From SCN-70-22 sp046327755 (GTDB lineage: Bacteria; Gemmatimonadota; Gemmatimonadetes; Gemmatimonadales; Gemmatimonadaceae): DNA of 64,000 nucleotides. Both the position numbers and the translations under genes were made by a program. A model generated the notes under the pieces. That model did not search any database, had not been told where the DNA came from, and saw only the letters and a program-made list of their open reading frames with translations. Location: the NCBI GenBank assembly GCA_046327755.1, contig JAXLXW010000011.1, positions 62,001-126,000 of the forward strand, read 5' to 3'. Positions 17,485-27,135 of this stretch are shown piece by piece; position 1 is the stretch's first letter, and every line of letters begins with the position of its first letter.

Positions 17485-17510
17485 CGGACGGGAGACGGGA
17501 GACGGGAGTG
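17485..17510. repeat. Right copy of the 26-bp inverted repeat
   Basis: Here the word appears as CGGACGGGAGACGGGAGACG and continues to position 17510. It is the reverse complement of 16750-16775 with one mismatch. The copy ends 7 bp before the start codon of the enclosed gene. Confidence 0.7.
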
Positions 17511-17530
17511 CGCGGCGCGGGGCGCCGCGC
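17510..17530 (-). terminator. GC-rich hairpin after the metallophosphoesterase gene
   Basis: GCGCGGCGC, GGG, GCGCCGCGC make a perfect 9-bp stem with a 3-base loop, 18 bp after the stop at 17548 on the minus strand. There is no clear T-tract, so it may be a Rho-dependent pause or a simple hairpin. Confidence 0.4.
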
Positions 17531-17547
17531 GGGGAGCGTGCCGAGGA

Positions 17548-18861
17548 TCAGCGCTTGGCGGGGGCGGGGTCGATGCCGAGGGGGAGGAATCTCCCTTCGC
17601 TGACTGTCGCGTTCTGGATCGAGTAGAGGGTGATGCCGCTGGGGAAGCTGAGGGCGGGGCCACCGCTGGGGGCGACGATGGCGGCGGCGTGGTCGAAGCG
17701 GGTGGCGACGCCGGCGTAGCGCAGCGACTCGCGCGTGTGCATGTGACCGGCGAGGGCCAGCGGATACGGATGCGGGGCGATGCGGGCGATCACCTCACGA
17801 GCGTTGGAGACGGAATGGCGGAACGATCCTTTCCCGTTCACGACAATCACGCTCGGCGCCGGCGGTGCTTCCTGTAGCCCGTTGATCGTCTCCACCGCGG
17901 TGAAGAACGGGATGTGGTTGAACGTCACCACCGGGGTAGCGGCGGGGACGGCGGCGAGGTCGCGATCCAGCCACGCCAGCTGCAACGAATCGACGTGGCC
18001 GTAGTAGCGCGTGTCGTCGATGTCGACCGTGTTGAGGGCGACGAAGTGGATGCCGCCGGCGTTGAAGGAGTAGTAGTCGGGGCCGCGATAGTGGTGGTAC
18101 ATCGCGCGCCCGTAGAGCGGATGGTCGGCCGACACCTTCGAGCGATCGCGCTCGATGCCGAAGTTCTCGTGGTTCCCGGGGACGGTGAAGAGCGGCGGAC
18201 GGATCTGCGCCGCGTGCTGCTCGAAGAGATCGTAGTAGCCACGCGCCTCCGCCTCGCCAACGCGCAGCGCGTCGCGCACCAGGTCGCCGGTGATGAGGAC
18301 GATGTCGGGGCGGATGGAGTCGATGAGGGCACGCAGCCGTTCCATGCGTGGCACCGACGGCGGCGCGATGTGCGTGTCCGAGGCGTGCAGGAGGGTGAGG
18401 CGCCGCGCCGCCGGCAGGCGCCGCAGGGCGAAGTCGGCGGTCGTGGTGGCCGCCTCCACCGCCACCCAGAAGCGGTCGCGCGCGCGGTAGCCCGCGGGGG
18501 CGCTCACGAAGGCGACACCGGTGCGGAAGTCACTCGTCAGGCGGTAGCTCCCGTCGGCGCCCGTGACCACGACCGAGTCCTGGTCGGAGACGACGACGCC
18601 GGGCAACCCGCGTTCACCCGCGTCGCGGCGCCCGTTGTCGTTGGCGTCGTCGAAGACGACGCCGCCCAACGAACGTTGCGCCTGGCGGATGGCCGGTCGC
18701 GCCGTCCCTGTCGCGTGCGCCGCGGTGGCGAACAGCACCAGCGCAATGGCACTGGCGAGCGCACTCCGTCCGGCGACCGCGGTGCGTAGCGCCGGACGAA
18801 GGCACGGCCGCGTGCCGCGACGGCCGGTGCGTGCCGGCTGGGGAGAGACGGGAGTGGGCAT
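17548..18861 (-). CDS. Secreted calcineurin-like metallophosphoesterase with N-terminal SdrD-B-like domain
   Basis: The 437-residue protein has a signal peptide (SALASAIALVLFATAAHATG). A small beta domain follows, GGVVFDDANDNGRRDAGERG to SYRLTSDF, with the DxNxDGxxDxxExG motif of SdrD-B/Cna-B-like modules. The metallophosphoesterase core has all the metal-binding motifs: HASDTHI, ITGDLV, PGNHEN, FNHIPFF and LAGHMHT. It therefore should be an active phosphatase or phosphodiesterase outside the cytoplasm. Substrate unknown. The start may be one of several ATGs; I keep the one at 18861. Confidence 0.87.
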   Translation of the reverse strand: MPTPVSPQPARTGRRGTRPCLRPALRTAVAGRSALASAIALVLFATAAHATGTARPAIRQAQRSLGGVVFDDANDNGRRDAGERGLPGVVVSDQDSVVVTGADGSYRLTSDFRTGVAFVSAPAGYRARDRFWVAVEAATTTADFALRRLPAARRLTLLHASDTHIAPPSVPRMERLRALIDSIRPDIVLITGDLVRDALRVGEAEARGYYDLFEQHAAQIRPPLFTVPGNHENFGIERDRSKVSADHPLYGRAMYHHYRGPDYYSFNAGGIHFVALNTVDIDDTRYYGHVDSLQLAWLDRDLAAVPAATPVVTFNHIPFFTAVETINGLQEAPPAPSVIVVNGKGSFRHSVSNAREVIARIAPHPYPLALAGHMHTRESLRYAGVATRFDHAAAIVAPSGGPALSFPSGITLYSIQNATVSEGRFLPLGIDPAPAKR

Positions 18862-18951
18862 GGCGCGCAGTGGGTGAAGTGGGCGCTTGAAGCTTCACCG
18901 CGCGCCCACTCGGCACCAGTGCAACCCGGGCCGGCTCGCCCCGGACGACGC

Positions 18952-19287
18952 TTACGGCCCCGGCTCGCCCTCCCCCACCGGTTCCAGCGCCGTACGCAGC
19001 CGCACGAACGCCGGATCGTCGAACGTTTGCAGGCGCACCGGCTTCTCGTTGCGCAGCATGTCGATCACGGCCGGGAAGTCGCGGATGTTGTAGAACAGCC
19101 GCACGCCGAAGTCCGACGCCACCTCAGGCGGGGGGAGCGGGTCCAGCGCCGCGTAGAACTGGATGATCCCGATCGTCTCCGTGTCGTCGAACAGGGTGAT
19201 CGTGGCGACGGAGTGGTCCTTGTCCACGCCGTTGCGCGACGACCAGAGGTGATAGGCGTATCGCTTGATCTCGACGTTGGTGGCCAT
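18952..19287 (-). CDS. Small conserved-looking hypothetical protein
   Basis: This 111-residue cytoplasmic-looking protein (MATNVEIKRYAYHLWSSRNG) has alternating hydrophobic pattern (TITLFDDTETIGIIQFYAAL, FGVRLFYNIRDFPAVIDMLR) typical of a small alpha/beta fold. No signal peptide, no recognisable motif. Codon use and third-position GC match the neighbours, so I take it to be real. Confidence 0.6.
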   Translation of the reverse strand: MATNVEIKRYAYHLWSSRNGVDKDHSVATITLFDDTETIGIIQFYAALDPLPPPEVASDFGVRLFYNIRDFPAVIDMLRNEKPVRLQTFDDPAFVRLRTALEPVGEGEPGP

Positions 19288-19445
19288 GCGTGCGTGGTGA
19301 TGGGGAGATGGGCCGCGCCAGGAGCGCGCGGCGATGTCGTGCAGCTGGCGAATGCCTCAGCCTGTCACGCCGCGCGGGAGTGGAGCGGTGCGCCACGTCA
19401 CATTCACCGGTCCGTAGCCGCCGTGCGTGTTAGGGCAGGCGCCCG

Positions 19446-22100
19446 CTACACGGCCCCCCGCGCATGCAACGCGCGCTTGATCCCCCACGCCAGCGAGAGA
19501 TAGGCAAGCAGGATGAGCGCGAGGACTCCCCAGAAGCTCGGCGGGAGCGGGACGAAGCCGAGTGCGGCGGCAAAGGGGGAGAAGGGGAGCCACGCGCCGA
19601 TCGCCATTACGGCGAGCGTCGTCAGGAGCAACGGACGACTGGCGCGACTCCGCACGAAGGGGAGGCGATTGGTGCGGATGACGTGGATGATGAGCGTCTG
19701 CGACATCAGCGACTCGACGAACCACCCCGTCTGGAAAAGCGCCGCCTGCGCCGGCGTCTGCGCCCCGAACACCCACCACATCACCGCATAGGTGATGTAG
19801 TCGAAGAGCGAGCTGATGGGGCCGACGAGGAGGATGAAGCGCGTGATGCGGTCGATGGCCCACGGCGTCGGGCGCGCGATTTCCTCTTCGTCCACGTGGT
19901 CGCTGGGGATCGTGACCTGCGAGAAGTCGTACAGCAGGTTGTTGGTCAGGATCTGGATCGGCGCCATCGGCACGAAGGGGAGCAGCGCGCTCGCCCCCAG
20001 CACGCTGAGCATGTTGCCGAAGTTGGAGCTCGCCCCCATCCGCACGTACTTGAGGATGTTGGAGAAGGTGCGCCGCCCCTCGAGGACGCCGTCGTGCAGG
20101 ACGAGGAGCGACTTCTCCAACAGGATGATGTCGGCCGATTCCTTGGCGATGTCGACGGCGTCGTCGACGGAAATGCCGACGTCGGCGGCGCGCAACGCGG
20201 GTGCGTCGTTGATCCCGTCGCCGAGGAAGCCGACGGTGTGCCCCGCCCCCTTGAGGATGCCGATGATGCGCTCCTTCTGGAGCGGGGCGAGGCGCGCGCA
20301 GAGGTGCGCCTTGCCCAGCGCGTCACCAAGCGGCCCGTCGTCCATCGCATCGATGTCGGCGCCGGTGAGGATGTCGCCCGTCGCGAGCCCGACGTTGGCG
20401 CAGACGGTGCGGCTGACGAGCGCGTTGTCGCCGGTGAGGATCTTCACCGTGACGCCGCTGGCCTGCAGCGCGGCGATGGCCGGCGCCGCCGACTCCTTGG
20501 GGGGATCGAGAAAGCCGGTGTACCCCAGGAGCGTGAGCCCCTGCTCGTCGTCCTTGGAGTATTCGGCACGCACGTCGACGTCGCGTGCCGCCACCGCGAG
20601 GACGCGAAAGCCGTCGTTGGAGAGGGCGTCATACTGGGCACGCGCCGCACGATCTCCGTCAGATGCAATCTGCATGACCGCACCGCCGCGCTCCACGTGC
20701 GTGCAGCGCGCCAGCATCGCCTCGGGAGCCCCCTTCGCCACCAGGCGGCGCCGCCCGTCGCGCCCCTCCACCACCACCGACATCACGCGCCGCGAGAAGT
20801 CGAAGGGGATCTCGTCCACCTTGCGCCACTCGTCAGGCGCCATGGCGGGGTGCTCGCCGCGATGGGCGAGGATGGCGTCGTCGAGGACGTTGCGCAGCCC
20901 CGTCTGGAACTCGGAGATGAGGTAGGCGTGGGCGAGGACGCGATCGCTCTCCACGCCATCCACGTCGCAGTGCCGCTCGAGGATCACCTGGTCCATCGTG
21001 AGCGTCCCCGTCTTGTCGGTGCAGAGGACGTCCATCGCCCCGAAGTTCTGCATCGCGTCCAGGTGCTTCACGATCACCTTGTGACGCGACATCGCCATCG
21101 CCCCGCGCGACAGGCAGACGGAGATGATCGCCGGGAGCATCTCCGGCGTGAGCCCCACCGCCACGGCGAGCGCAAAGAAGAAGGCCTCGCGCCAATCGTG
21201 CTTCGTGAGCCCGTTGATGACGAAGACCAGCGGGACCATCACGAGGAGGAGGCGAATCATCACCCAGGTGAAGCGATCGACGCCGATGTCGAACGCCGTC
21301 GGCGGCTCGGGGCCGGCGACCGAGGTCACCACCTTTCCGAAGGCGGTCTGGCGCCCCGTCGCGATCACCACGCCTAACGCCGACCCGCTCTGCACGCTCG
21401 TCCCGAGGAAGCACAGCGAGCTGCGCTCGTGCGCCGCGAGCCCGTCGCGCACGTCCCCCTCCTCCGACTTCTCGCTCGGCAGCGACTCGCCGGTGAGCGG
21501 CGACTGGTTCACGTACAGGTCCTTGGCCTCGACCAGTCGCAGGTCGGCCGGGACCATCGCCCCTGCCGCCAGCCGCACCAGGTCTCCCGGGACGACGTCG
21601 CGCAGCGGGAGCTCGACGTCCGCCCCGTCGCGCACCACGGTGGTCGTGACGCGGATCATCGCCCGCAGGCGCGCGGCGGCGGCGGTCGCCCGCGACTCCT
21701 GCAGGAATCGAAGGATGACGCCGAGGACCACCATCGCCCCGATCACCACCGCGGCGCGCACGTCCCCGGTGGCGAGGGCGACCGCAGCAAGGACGACGAG
21801 GAGGAGGACGAGCGGGTTGCCGAGCGCCCGGAGGATGGCCCACACCCAATTGTCGCGCGTCTGGACGTCGACTTCGTTGTGGCCGTGATGGGCCAGGCGA
21901 GCGGCGGCCTCCGCCGTACTCAGCCCTTTGCGGCTGCAGCCAAATCGAACGAGCGCCTCCGTGGGCGTCAGGCGCGCAAGCTCTGCCAGCGCTTCAACTT
22001 CGCGCGCATCTGGCGGGCGAGCCGGGCGACCGGCAGCCGCGACCCGGCGGGCGGGGCGAGGCCCACCCACGGGGCGCTCTGCGTGCGGGAAGATCGCCAC
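19446..22100 (-). CDS. mgtA: Mg2+-translocating P-type ATPase (MgtA/MgtB type)
   Basis: The 884-residue protein has the P3B ATPase order: an N-terminal cation-ATPase domain (LARLTPTEALVRFGCSRKGL, then RLAHHGHNEV), the actuator TGES in SPLTGESLPSEK, the phosphorylation site DKTGTLT near residue 360, the KGAPE nucleotide motif (LVAKGAPEAML) and the hinge GDGINDAPAL. Six C-terminal membrane spans follow. It imports Mg2+ and possibly Ni2+ into the cytoplasm at low Mg2+. The upstream 182 bp, shared with the divergent TonB receptor gene, is too short for a recognised Mg2+ riboswitch that I can identify. Confidence 0.92.
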   Translation of the reverse strand: MAIFPHAERPVGGPRPARRVAAAGRPARPPDAREVEALAELARLTPTEALVRFGCSRKGLSTAEAAARLAHHGHNEVDVQTRDNWVWAILRALGNPLVLLLVVLAAVALATGDVRAAVVIGAMVVLGVILRFLQESRATAAAARLRAMIRVTTTVVRDGADVELPLRDVVPGDLVRLAAGAMVPADLRLVEAKDLYVNQSPLTGESLPSEKSEEGDVRDGLAAHERSSLCFLGTSVQSGSALGVVIATGRQTAFGKVVTSVAGPEPPTAFDIGVDRFTWVMIRLLLVMVPLVFVINGLTKHDWREAFFFALAVAVGLTPEMLPAIISVCLSRGAMAMSRHKVIVKHLDAMQNFGAMDVLCTDKTGTLTMDQVILERHCDVDGVESDRVLAHAYLISEFQTGLRNVLDDAILAHRGEHPAMAPDEWRKVDEIPFDFSRRVMSVVVEGRDGRRRLVAKGAPEAMLARCTHVERGGAVMQIASDGDRAARAQYDALSNDGFRVLAVAARDVDVRAEYSKDDEQGLTLLGYTGFLDPPKESAAPAIAALQASGVTVKILTGDNALVSRTVCANVGLATGDILTGADIDAMDDGPLGDALGKAHLCARLAPLQKERIIGILKGAGHTVGFLGDGINDAPALRAADVGISVDDAVDIAKESADIILLEKSLLVLHDGVLEGRRTFSNILKYVRMGASSNFGNMLSVLGASALLPFVPMAPIQILTNNLLYDFSQVTIPSDHVDEEEIARPTPWAIDRITRFILLVGPISSLFDYITYAVMWWVFGAQTPAQAALFQTGWFVESLMSQTLIIHVIRTNRLPFVRSRASRPLLLTTLAVMAIGAWLPFSPFAAALGFVPLPPSFWGVLALILLAYLSLAWGIKRALHARGAV

Positions 22101-22220
22101 GGTTCACCCTTCCTGAGGGGGCTGAACGATCGACGACGCGGGCGACAATGACGCCGCCTAGACGATTGGTCCCGGGTCCTAACCGCACCAGTGGGGAATC
22201 CCGCACGTAAGGCGAAGCCC

Positions 22221-22226
22221 TACAAT
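22221..22226 (+). promoter_or_regulatory. Possible -10 element for the TonB receptor gene
   Basis: TACAAT lies 57 bp upstream of the ATG at 22283, in the AT-richest part of the gap. No good TTGACA-like -35 is found at 16-18 bp. This is a weak suggestion only. Confidence 0.25.
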
Positions 22227-22282
22227 GCCTCTACGTACAAGCCACAATTCATCGCTTCGCAGGTCAAGTAGCAGCTTGGACC

Positions 22283-24463
22283 ATGCGACTTTTCCCCCTA
22301 TCTCCGACAATGGCGGCTGCGCTGCTCCTCGCGCCCGCCTTTTCTGTTTCCGTGGCGGCGCAGGATCGCCAGCAACGCCCGGACTCTGCGCGCAAGCTGC
22401 GCGCGGTGACCGTCACCGCCACTCGCGCCCCCACTGAAGTCACCAGGGTCCCGCAGCCGGTGACTGTCGTCGACTCGGCGAGCATTCGCGAGAAGGCGCC
22501 CAACAGCGCCGCCGACCTCTTGAAGGAAGCACCAGGGGTCGACGTCGTGGGGACTGGGCCCAATCAGGGGCGCCCTTCCATTCGCGGACAGCGCGGGCAG
22601 CGCATCCTCCTGCTGCAGGACGGGCTGCGGATGAACAACAACCGCCGCCAGCAGGATTTCGGTGAGCTCCCGGCGCTGGTCGACGTCGACCAGATCGAAC
22701 GGATCGAAGTGGTGCGCGGGCCGTCGTCGGTGCTGTATGGCTCCGACGCCATCGGCGGCGTGATCAACCTCATCACGCGCGCACCGCGCGGTGACGGAAC
22801 CACCGCGCTGCACGGGAATCTCGGCTACCGCTACACCGGTGCCGGAAGCCAGCAGCGCGGCGACGGGGCGTTCACCTTCACGCGCAACGCCTTCGCCCTC
22901 ACCGCCAGCGGGTCGCTGCGCAACGCGGGCAACTATGAAGTGCCTGGCGGGAGCTTCGGCAACCTCACCCTCCCCGATGGGATCAAGCTGGAAGACTCCG
23001 GGGTGCGCGACCGTTCGCTCAACCTGCACGCCACGTATCGCGGGCTGGGCAAGGGGAGCGCGTGGATCCGCCACGACCGCTATGAGGCGAACGACGCCGG
23101 CTTCGGCTTCGTGGAGCCGCGCATCCTGGGCGACACCTCGACGCGCATCAAGCTGACCTATCCGTGGCAGCGGATGCAGAAGACCTCGGCGGGACTCAAC
23201 TTCTCGTCGTTAGGGCTTCCCATCGCCGACCGGGTCGACGTGAGCCTGTACACGCAGGGGAACAAGCGCGACTTCGACTCGTTCGTCGACGTCTACATCC
23301 CCACCGGCCCCGGGCGGACGGCGGTGGTCAACAGCAAGACCTTCAACTACACCGACGTCGGCAGCAAGGGGCTGCGCCTCGAGGCGGCGAAGGTGTTGAG
23401 CAAGGTCGTCTTCACCTACGGCGTGGACGCGGTGAAGGACGACGCCATCGCCACCGACTCGGCGTACTCCAAGACGACCGGCTTTGGGCCGAACCCGATC
23501 ATCAGCAGCAGCACGCGCCCGTCGCTCCCCGATGCCGACATGCGCAACCTCGGCATCTTCCTGCAGGGGGATTGGCGCCTGCACGACCGCTTCTCCGTCA
23601 TCACGGGTGTGCGTTACCACGACGTGCACGCCGAGACGCGCAAGACCGCCGGGCTCCCCGATAGCGTCGCCGGGCTCGTGGCCAACAACCGGACGACGGT
23701 CTATGCGGTGAACGGGATCTATCGCGTGACCGATCACTTCAGCGCCCTCATGACCTACGGCCGCGGCTTCCGCGCGCCGAATCTCATCGAGCGTTACTTC
23801 TCGGGGCCGTCGACCGACGGGACGGCGATCCAGATCGCCAACCCGGGGCTCGACGCCGAGACGTCGACCAACTACGACGTCGGGCTGCGCGCCAACTTCT
23901 CGCGCGTCGACTTCGAGTACTTCTACTTCCGCAACAACCTCAAGGACGGGATCCTGACGCGCCCCACCGGGCGCACCATCGGGCGCCTGGCCGAGTTCCA
24001 GAACATCAACGTCGAGCGCCTGCGCACCTACGGGCACGAGGCATCACTCCGCGTCGACCTCACGCGCGGCTTCGACCTCACGACCAACTACACGAAGCTG
24101 GAGACGAAGAACCCGGACCGTCCGGACATCCCGGTCGCCGGCACGTACAGCTCCAAGCTCAACGCGGCGCTCGGCTACCGTCCGGCGAGCCATCGCTTCT
24201 GGGCCGAGGGGGCGGTGCGTCACCAGGGGCGCCAGCAGGAGATCAACCTCGGCACGTCGCCCATCGGCGCGGTGCTCCCGTCGTTCACCGTGGTGAACCT
24301 GCGCGGCGGGGTGCGCGTGGCGAACTGGGGCGGGCGTCCGCAGGACTTGGCGCTGGGGATCAACAACGTGGCGAACACGCTCTATGCGGAGGCGGCGAAC
24401 AGTGCGTTCGTGCGGCCGGAAGCGGGGCGGCACGTGGTCTTCTCGGTGCGGACGAGCTTCTAG
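22283..24463 (+). CDS. TonB-dependent receptor, siderophore/haem type
   Basis: The 726-residue protein has a signal peptide (LLLAPAFSVSVAAQ), a TonB box and plug (VTVTATRAPTEVTRVPQPVT, AADLLKEAPGVDVVG, SIRGQRGQRILLLQDGLRMN, VVRGPSSVLYGSDAIGGVIN) and a 22-strand barrel ending VVFSVRTSF. The barrel motif GRGFRAPNLIERYFSG, and NPGLDAETSTNYDVGLR, match the haem/haemoglobin and catecholate receptor branch. It likely imports iron complexes or haem. It is divergent from the Mg2+ ATPase. Confidence 0.9.
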   Translation: MRLFPLSPTMAAALLLAPAFSVSVAAQDRQQRPDSARKLRAVTVTATRAPTEVTRVPQPVTVVDSASIREKAPNSAADLLKEAPGVDVVGTGPNQGRPSIRGQRGQRILLLQDGLRMNNNRRQQDFGELPALVDVDQIERIEVVRGPSSVLYGSDAIGGVINLITRAPRGDGTTALHGNLGYRYTGAGSQQRGDGAFTFTRNAFALTASGSLRNAGNYEVPGGSFGNLTLPDGIKLEDSGVRDRSLNLHATYRGLGKGSAWIRHDRYEANDAGFGFVEPRILGDTSTRIKLTYPWQRMQKTSAGLNFSSLGLPIADRVDVSLYTQGNKRDFDSFVDVYIPTGPGRTAVVNSKTFNYTDVGSKGLRLEAAKVLSKVVFTYGVDAVKDDAIATDSAYSKTTGFGPNPIISSSTRPSLPDADMRNLGIFLQGDWRLHDRFSVITGVRYHDVHAETRKTAGLPDSVAGLVANNRTTVYAVNGIYRVTDHFSALMTYGRGFRAPNLIERYFSGPSTDGTAIQIANPGLDAETSTNYDVGLRANFSRVDFEYFYFRNNLKDGILTRPTGRTIGRLAEFQNINVERLRTYGHEASLRVDLTRGFDLTTNYTKLETKNPDRPDIPVAGTYSSKLNAALGYRPASHRFWAEGAVRHQGRQQEINLGTSPIGAVLPSFTVVNLRGGVRVANWGGRPQDLALGINNVANTLYAEAANSAFVRPEAGRHVVFSVRTSF

Positions 24464-24563
24464 TGCAATGACTGGCGCCGTGGTGCGAGCCGCGGCGCGA
24501 CAACTGAACGAAGGGGCCCGGTACGTGGTGGGACACAATCCGGGTCGTCAGGCTGGCAGGCCT

Positions 24564-24597
24564 CCCCCGTCGCTGCGCGCACGCGTGCTGGCGGGGG
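24564..24597 (+). terminator. Candidate hairpin between convergent genes
   Basis: CCCCCGTC and GGCGGGGG can pair around an 18-base loop, about 100 bp after the receptor stop. The loop is long and no T-tract follows. The same gap holds a repeated CGCGAAG-type word near 24650-24672, resembling dispersed repeats seen between genes in many bacteria. Confidence 0.3.
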
Positions 24598-24691
24598 CTT
24601 CGTTTGGGTGCGCCAGGTCGGCGGAAGTGCGGGGGCGAGGAAGTGCGGGCTCACGCGAAGACGCGAAGGCGCCAAGTGGGTGCGTGCGGCG

Positions 24692-26818
24692 TCACGACAC
24701 CCCCGCCCCCTTCAACCACTGATCCAGCCACCGCCGCTCGTTGAGCATGCGGTGCACCGAATTCCACGACCCGCCGATCGAGTGCCACTGCCCCTCGTAC
24801 TGGATCATCTTCGTGGGGACGCCGTTCTTCTTCAGCGCGACGTACATCTGCTCGGCTTCGGAATACGGGACGCGCTCGTCGTTGGCGCCATGCACGAAGA
24901 GCGTCGGCGCCTTCACGCGGTCGGCGTAGGTGAGCGGTGACTGGCGGATCATGATCTCGCGCGCCTTGGGGTCCCACGGCGTGCCGTAGAACTCCGTCTC
25001 CTTGGTGCGGGCGATGTCGGCGGTGCCGTAGTCGCTCACCCAGTTCACGATCCCGGCGCCGGGAATGGCCGCGGCGAAGCGATCGGGGTACTGCGTGATG
25101 AGCCAATTGGTCATGAAGCCGCCGTACGAGTGTCCCATGGTGGCGACCTTGCTGCGGTCGATGGGATAGTGGGCGATGGCGTAGTCGATGCCGGCCATCA
25201 CGTCCTCGCCGTCCTTGTTTCCCCATCCGCCCCAGGTGGCCCAGAGGAACTTCTCGCCATAGCCGGTGCTGGAGCGGAAGTTGACCTTCAGCACGAAGTA
25301 GCCGTTGGCGGCCATGTACTGCGCCTTGAAGTCGAAGGCGTAGCCGTCGGCCGAGTGGGGGCCTCCGTGGTTCATCACCACGAGCGGGTAGGGGCCGCCA
25401 GCCGCGTGGGTGCCAAAGGGTGTGAGAAGCCACCCCTCGATCGGCGTCCCGTCCTTGCTGGGGAATTGCAGCCGGACGGCGCGGGAGAGCGAGACCTCGC
25501 GCAGCGCGTCGGCGTTGAGGGTCGTCAGGCGGCGTTCCTTCGATCCGTCGATGTTGGCGACGTACACGTCGGCCGGTGCGTCGATGAGGCCGACGGTGTA
25601 GGTGATGGTCGTGAAACGCTCGTCGATGTCGAGGTTGTTGATGCGGCGCTCGCCCTTGGTAACCTGCTCGACCGGGCCACCGGCAGCCGCAACGCGGAAC
25701 AGGTGAGTTGTCCCGCCGACGCCGCCCATGAAGTAGACGTTGCGCCCATCCGGGCTCCACTGCGCGTCGCTCGGCAGGTAGTCCCACTCCGCCGTCAGAT
25801 TGCGCTCAGCGCCGCCGTCCGCCGGCACGACGTAGAGGTCGGTCGCCCCGCCGTGGTCGAGCTTGCGGGCGATGACGGCGTCGGCGGAGAGCTGCTTCGT
25901 GTACAGCACCCACTTCCCATCCGGGGAGAAGGCGGCGTTGGTGTGCTGGTAGTCGCGGTCCGGCGTCAGGCGTCGCACCGAGCCGTCGAGCGCGACGGTG
26001 TAGACGGCGCTCGCGCCGTAGCGACGCTCCTCGCGGTAGCTGGAGTCGGCGACGAAGAGGAGGCGCGTGGCGTCGCGGTTCCACTGCACGCCTTGCGGGC
26101 GAAGGGCGAGACGAGTGAGTTGCTGCGCCTCGGCGCCGTTGCGGCTGATCCAGAGTTCCTGGGCCGGCGTGACGTACGGGTCGATGCGGCTCGGCGCGGG
26201 GTAGTCCTGCCCGTCGCGCTGGAAGTCGAGCCAGTCGAACTGGCGCCCCTTGAAGCGCGCCTCGTGTCGCTGCTCGAAGTCGGTGAGCGCGGCCGGCGCG
26301 CGCGGAGGGGGCGGGGCGTTGCGGACGTACGCAACGAGCGAGCCGTTAGGCGCTGGGATCGTCAGTTCGCCGCCGGGTCGGCGCGCGGCGGGGCGTTCGA
26401 CCTCTGTCAGTTGCGTCGGCGCGGTGGGGTCGAGTTGCCATCCCTTGTTGTCGGCGACGAACTGCAGTTTCCCGTCGTCGGTCCAGCGCGGCTGCGTGGC
26501 GTTGCGCCCCTCGGGGGAGACGCGCTGTGCCGGACGCGACGCATCGCTCGGCACGAGCCACACCTCGCTCGGTTCGGCATTGGTCGCCTCCACGCGCGAC
26601 GTGACGGCGAACGCGACCCAGCGGCCGTCGGGCGAGATGGCCGGCGCTCCGACACTGCGCAGCGCGTAGAAGTCCTCGACGCGCAGCGCGCGGGCGAGGA
26701 GCGGGCGCGCGACGCCCTGTGACTGACCGTGCGCGGAGGTGGCGGGAAGGAGCAGAAGGACAAGCGCCGCGCAGCGGGCGGCGGCGGTTCGAACGGCGTG
26801 CGACCAGGGCATCGTCAT
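24692..26818 (-). CDS. S9-family peptidase (acylaminoacyl-peptidase/DPP-IV-like) with beta-propeller
   Basis: The 708-residue secreted enzyme has a signal peptide (AALVLLLLPATSAHG). The beta-propeller carries WD40-like PD40 repeats (ISPDGRWVAFAV, AFSPDGKWVLYTK, QWSPDGRNVYFMGG). The C-terminal alpha/beta-hydrolase domain has the nucleophile elbow GHSYGGF, the acid in HGANDERVPY and the His in YEGQWHSIGG. It cleaves small peptides. Starts at 26812 and 26872 are also open; 26818 puts the signal peptide at the beginning. Confidence 0.9.
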   Translation of the reverse strand: MTMPWSHAVRTAAARCAALVLLLLPATSAHGQSQGVARPLLARALRVEDFYALRSVGAPAISPDGRWVAFAVTSRVEATNAEPSEVWLVPSDASRPAQRVSPEGRNATQPRWTDDGKLQFVADNKGWQLDPTAPTQLTEVERPAARRPGGELTIPAPNGSLVAYVRNAPPPPRAPAALTDFEQRHEARFKGRQFDWLDFQRDGQDYPAPSRIDPYVTPAQELWISRNGAEAQQLTRLALRPQGVQWNRDATRLLFVADSSYREERRYGASAVYTVALDGSVRRLTPDRDYQHTNAAFSPDGKWVLYTKQLSADAVIARKLDHGGATDLYVVPADGGAERNLTAEWDYLPSDAQWSPDGRNVYFMGGVGGTTHLFRVAAAGGPVEQVTKGERRINNLDIDERFTTITYTVGLIDAPADVYVANIDGSKERRLTTLNADALREVSLSRAVRLQFPSKDGTPIEGWLLTPFGTHAAGGPYPLVVMNHGGPHSADGYAFDFKAQYMAANGYFVLKVNFRSSTGYGEKFLWATWGGWGNKDGEDVMAGIDYAIAHYPIDRSKVATMGHSYGGFMTNWLITQYPDRFAAAIPGAGIVNWVSDYGTADIARTKETEFYGTPWDPKAREIMIRQSPLTYADRVKAPTLFVHGANDERVPYSEAEQMYVALKKNGVPTKMIQYEGQWHSIGGSWNSVHRMLNERRWLDQWLKGAGVS

Positions 26819-27135
26819 CGTGTCGAAGGGGTCGGCGAGAAGCTGGCCCGCCGCTCGGCGAGTCGCTAGCATGGAGATGTCCCTTTCGAATGGATCGGCC
26901 TCTGCAGTCCCCCAACGCGGTCGGAGTCGGCGCGCCCCGCGCGTCCTGACCTGATCCAGGTCTCCACGATCGCCATGCTCGCGGTCGTGCATTGCTCGGA
27001 CGTCGCGGGGCGCCTCGTCGCGCTCCCGCCGGTGCTGCTTCGGCTACCGGCCTTTCATCACGCGCCCCTTGTCGCCGCTCCGTTGCCGCCAGCGCGGCCG
27101 AGCACGACACCGGACGCCCGACGCCGAGTCCCTCC

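Noticed and set aside
22101..22282. A possible Mg2+ riboswitch in front of mgtA
   Set aside because: The leader is at most 182 bp shared with a divergent gene, and I see no M-box-like set of conserved elements. Only an imperfect CCCGGG-centred repeat is present.
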